NCBI GenBank assembly: GCA_945787485.1
Contig: CALZHV010000080.1
Span: forward strand, 1 to 9,223
Direction: 5' to 3'
DNA length: 9,223 bases
Source: an uncultured Lachnospiraceae bacterium
Lineage (GTDB): Bacteria > Bacillota > Clostridia > Lachnospirales > Lachnospiraceae
Part shown: positions 5,079 through 9,223 of the stretch, piece after piece
Layout: every line of letters begins with the position of its first letter
How positions within the stretch are numbered: position 1 is the stretch's first letter
The notes under the pieces: generated by a model
Told to the model about the DNA's origin: nothing
What the model saw: only the letters and a program-made list of their open reading frames with translations
Database searches by the model: none
Made by a program: the position numbers and the translations under genes

Positions 5079-6346
5079 GTTTCGTTTTCCTGTGTCGGAA
5101 GTATTGTTAACAGAACACGTTCTATTCTGTTTCTTGTCATTTTCATTACTTTGAAAATCATATTGTTATAAATTGCTTCATCACCTGTATTCGGAAGCTT
5201 ATCCATAAGTTCAATTACAAAACCTGCAAGGGAATCATAATCTTCGGATTCAAGCTTTGTTTCGATAGCATCATTTAAATCTGTAAGCTTTATTGATGCA
5301 TCTATGTCATACATATTATCTTCAACTGTTACAATGAAATCATTTTCATCCTCGTCATATTCATCTCTGATTTCACCTACTATTTCCTCCAACAAATCTT
5401 CCATGGTAATAATACCTGAAGTTACACCATACTCATCAAGGACAACAGCAAATGAACATGCGGATTTTTTCATATCGGCAAATATCTGACTTGTTTTTTG
5501 ATACTCATATACAAAAACAGGTTTTCTTAGAATGCTTCTAAGATCAAAATATTCCATGTCATTTATTTCTCTATAAAAGAATAGGTCTTTGATGTAAAGA
5601 ATACCAATTACTTTATCCTTTGTATCTTCATAAATCGGAATACGTGAATATTTTTCAGCTTTGAATATATCAACTAATTCTTCGTACGTAGAATTGGCAT
5701 CGGCAAAAACTACATCGGCACGAGGAATCATAATATCCTTTGACAGTGCATCGCCAAAATCTACAACATTTGAAATCATGAATTGTTCTTCTTTTTCGAT
5801 TACACCTTCTTCATGGCTTACATTTACAGCAGTAAGTAATTCGGATTCGGTCATAAGATTTTCAGATGCATTTATATCAATTTTCAATATCTTGAAGATG
5901 ATACCGGTAATTAAATTTAATGTCCATACGACCGGTGTAAGAATTATCATTAAAACCCACGCCGGATATGCGAAAAGCATTGAAAGCTGAACATTATATT
6001 TCGTTGCAATAGTTTTTGGAGTTATTTCACCAAAGATTAAAACAAGAAGCGTTAATAAACCGGTTGCTAATCCGATGTATTTATCTCCAAATAGCGCAGT
6101 ACAAAGTGTTGTAGTAAGCGCTGAAGCATAAATATTAACCAGATTGTTACCTATAAGTATTGTAGATAAAAGCTTGCTTGGATTTTCAATAACCTTAAGC
6201 ACCTTTTTTGCACGATGGCTGCCGTTATCAGCCAAATCTCTAAGCTTTAATTTGTTTACGGTCGTCAATGCTGTTTCGGATGACGAAAATAAACCGGATA
6301 ATATTAACAAAATAACAAGAATTATTATTTGAATTTTGGGGTCCAC
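5060..6346 (-). CDS. CNNM/CorC (HlyC-like) membrane protein with CBS domains
   Basis: This 428-residue inner-membrane protein belongs to the DUF21-CBS-CorC_HlyC family, whose members are implicated in magnesium or cobalt efflux; older annotations call them hemolysins. Residues 1-155 form the DUF21/CNNM membrane domain, with hydrophobic segments near 5-22, 60-85, 90-107 and 122-155, and the family motifs FSSSETAL (20-27) and GEITPK (106-111). Two CBS motifs span about 204-327, ending in the typical DEYGVTSGIITMEDLLEEIV. The C-terminal CorC_HlyC domain runs from about 337 to 415. The length is normal. The start is GTG at 6344-6346, 8 bases after GAGG on the minus strand. It has its own promoter and is transcribed alone. 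The family is clear; the transported ion is not shown by sequence. Confidence 0.95.
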   Translation of the reverse strand: MDPKIQIIILVILLILSGLFSSSETALTTVNKLKLRDLADNGSHRAKKVLKVIENPSKLLSTILIGNNLVNIYASALTTTLCTALFGDKYIGLATGLLTLLVLIFGEITPKTIATKYNVQLSMLFAYPAWVLMIILTPVVWTLNLITGIIFKILKIDINASENLMTESELLTAVNVSHEEGVIEKEEQFMISNVVDFGDALSKDIMIPRADVVFADANSTYEELVDIFKAEKYSRIPIYEDTKDKVIGILYIKDLFFYREINDMEYFDLRSILRKPVFVYEYQKTSQIFADMKKSACSFAVVLDEYGVTSGIITMEDLLEEIVGEIRDEYDEDENDFIVTVEDNMYDIDASIKLTDLNDAIETKLESEDYDSLAGFVIELMDKLPNTGDEAIYNNMIFKVMKMTRNRIERVLLTILPTQENETNNEAE

Positions 6347-6385
6347 GTTTCTTTCCTCTTTAATAATTATAATAAATAATTACAT

Positions 6386-6413
6386 ATTTTATCATATTGA
6401 TGTTACATGTCAA
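6386..6413 (-). promoter_or_regulatory. sigma-A promoter of the CNNM/CorC gene
   Basis: On the minus strand TTGACA (6408-6413), a 16-base spacer and TAAAAT (6386-6391) form a near-consensus promoter. The start point would be near 6379, about 33 bases before the GTG start codon. Confidence 0.65.
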
Positions 6414-6625
6414 CTATGAAATAAAAACACATTTATTAAAAAATGAAAATATAACATTAAAAATGGCTGCATCAGGAACACTGCTGAAAAGATGAAATTA
6501 CAAATTTCACAATTTGATACTGAAAAAATGAGAAACGAGTTTTAAGGTTGCTAAAATTATAATGAAATCAGATGGAACTTTAGGGTTCCTTTATTAAATT
6601 GAAATAAACAATTAAAAAATAAATA
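6414..6625. other. intergenic region between divergent units, nothing recognised
   Basis: About 210 AT-rich bases separate the two outward-facing promoters. I see only short open frames (for example 17 codons from ATG 6492), weak dyads (GGAAC 6574-6578 with GTTCC 6585-6589) and an isolated TATAAT at 6558-6563 without a -35. None supports a gene. Confidence 0.5.
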
Positions 6626-6654
6626 TTGACATTCAAAATAGGATGTGTTAAACT
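6626..6654 (+). promoter_or_regulatory. infC: sigma-A promoter of the infC-rpmI-rplT operon
   Basis: A perfect TTGACA (6626-6631), 17 bases and TAAACT (6649-6654) with an extended -10 TG (6646-6647) form a strong promoter. Transcription should start near 6661, giving an untranslated leader of about 165 bases. Confidence 0.75.
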
Positions 6655-6660
6655 ATCCGA

Positions 6661-6776
6661 GTGTGAAAAAGAAAGCAGAGTATCCACTCTCACCTTAGCG
6701 CAAGGGCGACTCGGGTTAATATTACGATATTTATTTATTGTAACAGTGCGTGGATAGTTTGTCTATCCACTTTTTT
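6661..6776 (+). promoter_or_regulatory. infC leader attenuator, L20-leader-like
   Basis: The leader contains a perfect terminator hairpin (GTGGATAG 6750-6757, CTATCCAC 6763-6770) followed by six T (6771-6776). TATCCAC at 6681-6687 is an exact copy of part of the terminator's right arm and so can pair with GTGGATA (6750-6756), disrupting the terminator; CAC 6691-6693 with GTG 6746-6748 extends that helix. The upstream segment can instead fold locally (AGAGT 6677-6681, ACTCT 6686-6690). This is an attenuator with mutually exclusive structures. In Bacillus subtilis, ribosomal protein L20 binds the infC leader and promotes termination; position and design fit that class, but I cannot verify a match to the Rfam L20 leader. 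Confidence 0.8.
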
Positions 6777-6826
6777 AATTTATAAGGAATTACATAAGAT
6801 ATTATGAAGTTTAATCGGAGGTGTGT

Positions 6827-7336
6827 ATTATTAACGAAGTATTAATTAATGAACAGATTAGAGATAAAGAGGTTCGTGTTATCAGTGAAGATGGAGAACA
6901 GCTTGGAATAATGACTTCTAAGGAAGCATTAAAAATGGCTCAGGAAGCCGGAGTTGATTTGATAAAGATTGCTCCAACAGCTAAACCACCTGTTTGTAAG
7001 ATTATGGATTACGGAAAGTACAAATTTGAGCAGGTTAAGAGAGAGAAAGAATCAAAGAAAAAGCAGAAAGCCATTGAAGTTAAAGAGATAAGATTGTCAC
7101 CAAACATTGATACAAACGATCTTAACACAAAGGTTAATAATGCAAGAAAGTTCCTTTCAAAGGGAGATAAAGTTAAAGTAACACTCAGATTCAGAGGTAG
7201 AGAGCTTGCTCATGTTGATACAAGCAAGGCTATTCTTGAACAGTTTGCTGAAATGCTTTCAGATGTAGCTGTAATTGATAAACCGGCGAAGTTTGAGGGT
7301 AGAAGTATGATAATGTTTTTAACAGAAAAACGTTAA
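6827..7336 (+). CDS. infC: translation initiation factor IF-3
   Basis: This 169-residue protein binds the 30S subunit, prevents premature joining of 50S and checks start codons and initiator tRNA. The N-terminal domain (about 5-75) contains KPPVCKIMDYGKYKFEQ (53-69); a lysine-rich linker follows, and the C-terminal domain starts at EIRLSP (87-92). The start is the striking point: the strong Shine-Dalgarno GGAGGTG (6817-6823) includes the GTG at 6821, so that GTG cannot be the initiator. ATT at 6827, 5 bases after GGAGG, gives MINEVLINEQIR, which aligns with Bacillus IF-3 (MIN..LIINEGIR). ATT at 6830 is the alternative. AUU starts are a known feature of infC and allow IF-3 to repress its own translation. 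rpmI follows after 36 bases. Confidence 0.95.
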   Translation: MINEVLINEQIRDKEVRVISEDGEQLGIMTSKEALKMAQEAGVDLIKIAPTAKPPVCKIMDYGKYKFEQVKREKESKKKQKAIEVKEIRLSPNIDTNDLNTKVNNARKFLSKGDKVKVTLRFRGRELAHVDTSKAILEQFAEMLSDVAVIDKPAKFEGRSMIMFLTEKR

Positions 7337-7372
7337 AATTTTTATATATAGTTTATTTAAGGAGGAAATAAA

Positions 7373-7570
7373 ATGCCAAAGTTAAAGACAAAAAGAGCTG
7401 CTGCAAAGCGCTTTAAGAAAACAGGAACAGGTGAATTAAAGAGATATAAAGCATATAAACGTCATATTCTTACTAAAAAATCTGCAAAGACTAAGAGAAG
7501 ACTTAGAAAGTCAACTATGACAGATGCAACAAACAGTAAAGTTATGAAGAAGATTTTACCATACATTTAA
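7373..7570 (+). CDS. rpmI: 50S ribosomal protein L35
   Basis: This 65-residue, strongly basic protein starts MPKLKTKRAAAKRFKKTGTG, the L35 signature, and has the usual length. It is a structural component of the large ribosomal subunit. A very strong site AAGGAGG (7359-7365) precedes the ATG by 7 bases. It is the middle gene of the conserved infC-rpmI-rplT operon, with no internal terminator on either side. Confidence 0.98.
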   Translation: MPKLKTKRAAAKRFKKTGTGELKRYKAYKRHILTKKSAKTKRRLRKSTMTDATNSKVMKKILPYI

Positions 7571-7592
7571 GAAGTAGGAGGAATAGACGAAA

Positions 7593-7949
7593 ATGGCAAG
7601 AATTAAAGGTGGCGTAGGCCATAAGAAAAAGGCAAATAAGGTTCTTAAGCTTGCAAAGGGTTATAAGGGTGCAAGATCAAAACAGTATAGAGTAGCAAAG
7701 CAGTCAGTTATGCGTGCATTAACAAGCTCATATGCGGGCAGAAAGCAGAGAAAGAGACAGTTCAGACAGCTCTGGATAGCTCGTATAAATGCTGCAGCAA
7801 GAATGAATGGTTTATCATACAGCAAGCTTATGTATGGATTAAAGCTTGCAGAAGTTGATATTAACAGAAAGATGCTTTCAGAGATGGCAATCAGCGATCC
7901 TGAAGGATTCACAAAATTAGTTGAAGTTGCAAAGTCAAAGATTGCATAA
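7593..7949 (+). CDS. rplT: 50S ribosomal protein L20
   Basis: This 118-residue basic protein has the L20 pattern: MARIKGGVGHKKKANKVLKL at the start, the GYKGARSKQYRVAKQSV segment, and KRQFRQLWIARINAAAR in the middle. L20 is an early-assembly 23S rRNA-binding protein. In Firmicutes it also represses this operon by binding the infC leader, which fits the attenuator at 6661-6776. AGGAGG (7576-7581) precedes the ATG; rpmI ends 22 bases upstream. It is the last gene before the bidirectional terminator. Confidence 0.98.
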   Translation: MARIKGGVGHKKKANKVLKLAKGYKGARSKQYRVAKQSVMRALTSSYAGRKQRKRQFRQLWIARINAAARMNGLSYSKLMYGLKLAEVDINRKMLSEMAISDPEGFTKLVEVAKSKIA

Positions 7950-7956
7950 TTCATTT

Positions 7957-8010
7957 AATAAAACCACAAAAAAAGTAGCTTGACCAAGCTACTTTTTTTG
8001 TGGTTTTATT
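7957..8010. terminator. bidirectional terminator between rplT and the YeiH-family gene
   Basis: The arms 7957-7981 and 7986-8010 are perfectly complementary over 25 bases with a GACC loop. Internal runs of seven A and seven T flank the GTAGCTT/AAGCTAC core, so it works for rplT on the plus strand and for the convergent gene on the minus strand. It ends one base before that gene's stop codon. Confidence 0.93.
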
Positions 8011-8011
8011 T

Positions 8012-9103
8012 TTACCATAAATTCATTACATGCTGCATAATAAGACTTACAACTGTTATTCCAACCCAGCAACAGAAACCTAATATTAAAGGTTTTCCGC
8101 CTGTTTTAATAAGTTTTACGATATTTGTATTTAATCCTATTGCTGCCATTGCTAAAATAATAAAAAATTTACTAAGGTCTTTTATTGGTGCAAAGAATGA
8201 AGAACTGACACCAAAATGATAGCAAACCGTTGTTATGATTGATGCAGCGATAAAGTAAAGAATAAAGAAAGGAAAAATCTGCTTTAAGCTGTATGAAGCT
8301 GTTGTTTCACCGTTATTTGCTTTTTTTTCTTTCTGTGTTCTCATAATAGCAAGTGCCAGCGTTATAGGTATAATAGCAAGTGTTCTGGTTAATTTAACTG
8401 TGACGGCAGTATCAAGTGTTGCACTTCCAAGATTCCACATATTATCCCAAGTTGAAGCAGCTGCTGTTACAGATGAAGTATCGTTTATTGCAGTACCGGC
8501 AAAAATACCAAATGCTTCTCCACTTGTAGTTGTAAAATTTAATAAAGCACCCAGGTTAGGAAAAATTATTGCGGCCAAAACATTAAAGAAAAAAATAACT
8601 GATATTGCCTGTGCAACTTCTTCGTCATCCGCATCTATAACAGGGGAGGTTGCGGCAATTGCTGAACCGCCGCAAATAGAAGAACCAACACCAACCAGTG
8701 TTGCAATTTTTGATGGTATGTGTAATAGCTTTGATAGAACGAAAGCTATTATTAATGATGTTGAAATTGTTAAAATAATGATAGGAAGTGATTGCTTTCC
8801 GGTTTGAAAAATAACACCTAAATCCAGTCCGAAACCAAGCAGGATAACCGCATATTGCAAAATTTTTTTTGAAGTAAATTTGATACCGGAATCAAGCTTT
8901 GTTTTATCCTTGATAAAAAGTGTAATTATCATTCCCAAAACTATTGCTATTACCGGTCCGCCAATAATTGGAAATTGTTTGCCAAGAAACCAAGAAGGAA
9001 TTGCAATTAAAATACATACAATAATTCCGGGTGTTTTGAAGTCCTTCTTTTTTTCTGTAGCTTCGTTTGATTGTCTGTTTGACTGTTCATTTTGGCTGTC
9101 CAT
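8012..9103 (-). CDS. YeiH-family membrane transporter, putative sulfate exporter
   Basis: This 363-residue integral membrane protein belongs to the YeiH/UPF0324 family (Pfam Cons_hypoth698). A hydrophilic 24-residue N-terminus precedes about ten hydrophobic segments. Family-type motifs are LLGFGLDLGVI (88-98), GVGSSICGGSAIAATSPVI (138-156) and GIFAGTAINDTSSV (199-212), with a repeat-like IGLNTNI near the end (322-328). Family members are described as putative sulfate exporters, and in several bacteria the gene sits beside a LysR-type regulator; the substrate is not proven here. The start at 9103 has GGAGG 5 bases upstream on the minus strand; the longer frame to 9127 would place that site inside the gene. 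It has no cotranscribed neighbour in the window. Confidence 0.92.
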   Translation of the reverse strand: MDSQNEQSNRQSNEATEKKKDFKTPGIIVCILIAIPSWFLGKQFPIIGGPVIAIVLGMIITLFIKDKTKLDSGIKFTSKKILQYAVILLGFGLDLGVIFQTGKQSLPIIILTISTSLIIAFVLSKLLHIPSKIATLVGVGSSICGGSAIAATSPVIDADDEEVAQAISVIFFFNVLAAIIFPNLGALLNFTTTSGEAFGIFAGTAINDTSSVTAAASTWDNMWNLGSATLDTAVTVKLTRTLAIIPITLALAIMRTQKEKKANNGETTASYSLKQIFPFFILYFIAASIITTVCYHFGVSSSFFAPIKDLSKFFIILAMAAIGLNTNIVKLIKTGGKPLILGFCCWVGITVVSLIMQHVMNLW

Positions 9104-9152
9104 AATATCCTCCGCTTTGTATAACAATATTTAATTGCAAATTATTACCATG

Positions 9153-9175
9153 TATGATAAATTTTATTTATCATA
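9153..9175. promoter_or_regulatory. 23-bp palindrome upstream of the YeiH-family gene, candidate operator
   Basis: TATGATAAAT (9153-9162) and ATTTATCATA (9166-9175) are perfect inverted arms around TTT. A further TATGATA half-site follows at 9174-9180. It lies about 50 bases upstream of the minus-strand start codon. The inner ATAA...TTAT symmetry is compatible with a LysR-type regulator site, but no regulator is in view. Confidence 0.55.
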
Positions 9176-9184
9176 TGATATTAT

Positions 9185-9214
9185 TTGCTATATTTTTTCT
9201 TATGATTATATAAT
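9185..9214 (+). promoter_or_regulatory. possible divergent promoter at the window edge
   Basis: TTGCTA (9185-9190), 18 bases and TATAAT (9209-9214) point rightwards out of the window, away from the YeiH-family gene. This suggests a divergent gene beyond the edge, but no coding sequence is visible and the region is AT-rich. Confidence 0.3.
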
Positions 9215-9223
9215 ATAACATGA

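Noticed and set aside
5661..5990. 109-residue plus-strand frame opposite the CNNM/CorC gene
   Set aside because: It lies wholly antisense to a strongly conserved coding region, has no ribosome binding site and shows only the mirrored codon bias.
6492..6545. 17-codon frame (MKLQISQFDTEKMRNEF) in the intergenic gap
   Set aside because: It has no convincing ribosome binding site, no promoter with a good -35, and no recognisable relative.
8400..8807. 135-residue plus-strand frame opposite the YeiH-family gene
   Set aside because: It is an antisense shadow; the minus-strand product carries clear family motifs.
1..9223. CRISPR array, tRNA, insertion sequence or phage remnants
   Set aside because: I saw no regularly spaced repeats, no tRNA-like cloverleaf, and no transposase, integrase or phage-like coding sequence.

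Overview
The window looks like ordinary chromosome from a low-GC Clostridia bacterium, most likely a Lachnospiraceae member. The support is the AT-rich composition, strong GGAGG-type ribosome binding sites, the infC-rpmI-rplT order with a Firmicutes-style attenuated leader, a YerC/YecD-type TrpR-like protein, a DUF1836 protein and two motifs resembling flagellar sigma-28/SigD promoters. I see no rRNA, tRNA, CRISPR array, transposase or phage gene.

Layout. 1-500: a possible 53-aa lysine/glutamate-rich protein, behind a sigma-28-like -10 element, then non-coding DNA with a 16-bp hairpin. 508-705: a tiny acidic lipoprotein with an internal repeat. 746-2655: a transcription unit with a dyad-rich promoter, a cytoplasmic GH13 alpha-amylase and a TrpR-like HTH protein, closed by a 17-bp terminator. 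2666-3954: a monocistronic unit with a sigma-28-like promoter, a 369-aa protein of unknown function carrying three EF-hand-like calcium loops, and a terminator. 4079-4260: a response-regulator relic with its receiver core and DNA-binding domain deleted. 4272-5078: a promoter with a palindrome in its spacer, a DUF1836 protein, and a hairpin shared with the convergent CNNM/CorC-type CBS membrane protein (5060-6346, minus). 6626-8010: the translation operon infC-rpmI-rplT, with consensus-like promoter, attenuator leader and an AUU start codon for infC, ending in a 25-bp bidirectional terminator. 8012-9103 (minus): a YeiH-family membrane transporter. Upstream of it lies a 23-bp palindrome and a possible divergent promoter at the window edge.

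The genes are mostly independent units. The clearest biology is regulatory: infC/L20 autoregulation is written into the sequence by mutually exclusive hairpins and the non-AUG start. The least explained item is the EF-hand-like protein; its promoter and the absence of a signal peptide suggest, as inference only, a motility-regulon product. I found no convincing undescribed multi-gene defence or mobile system.
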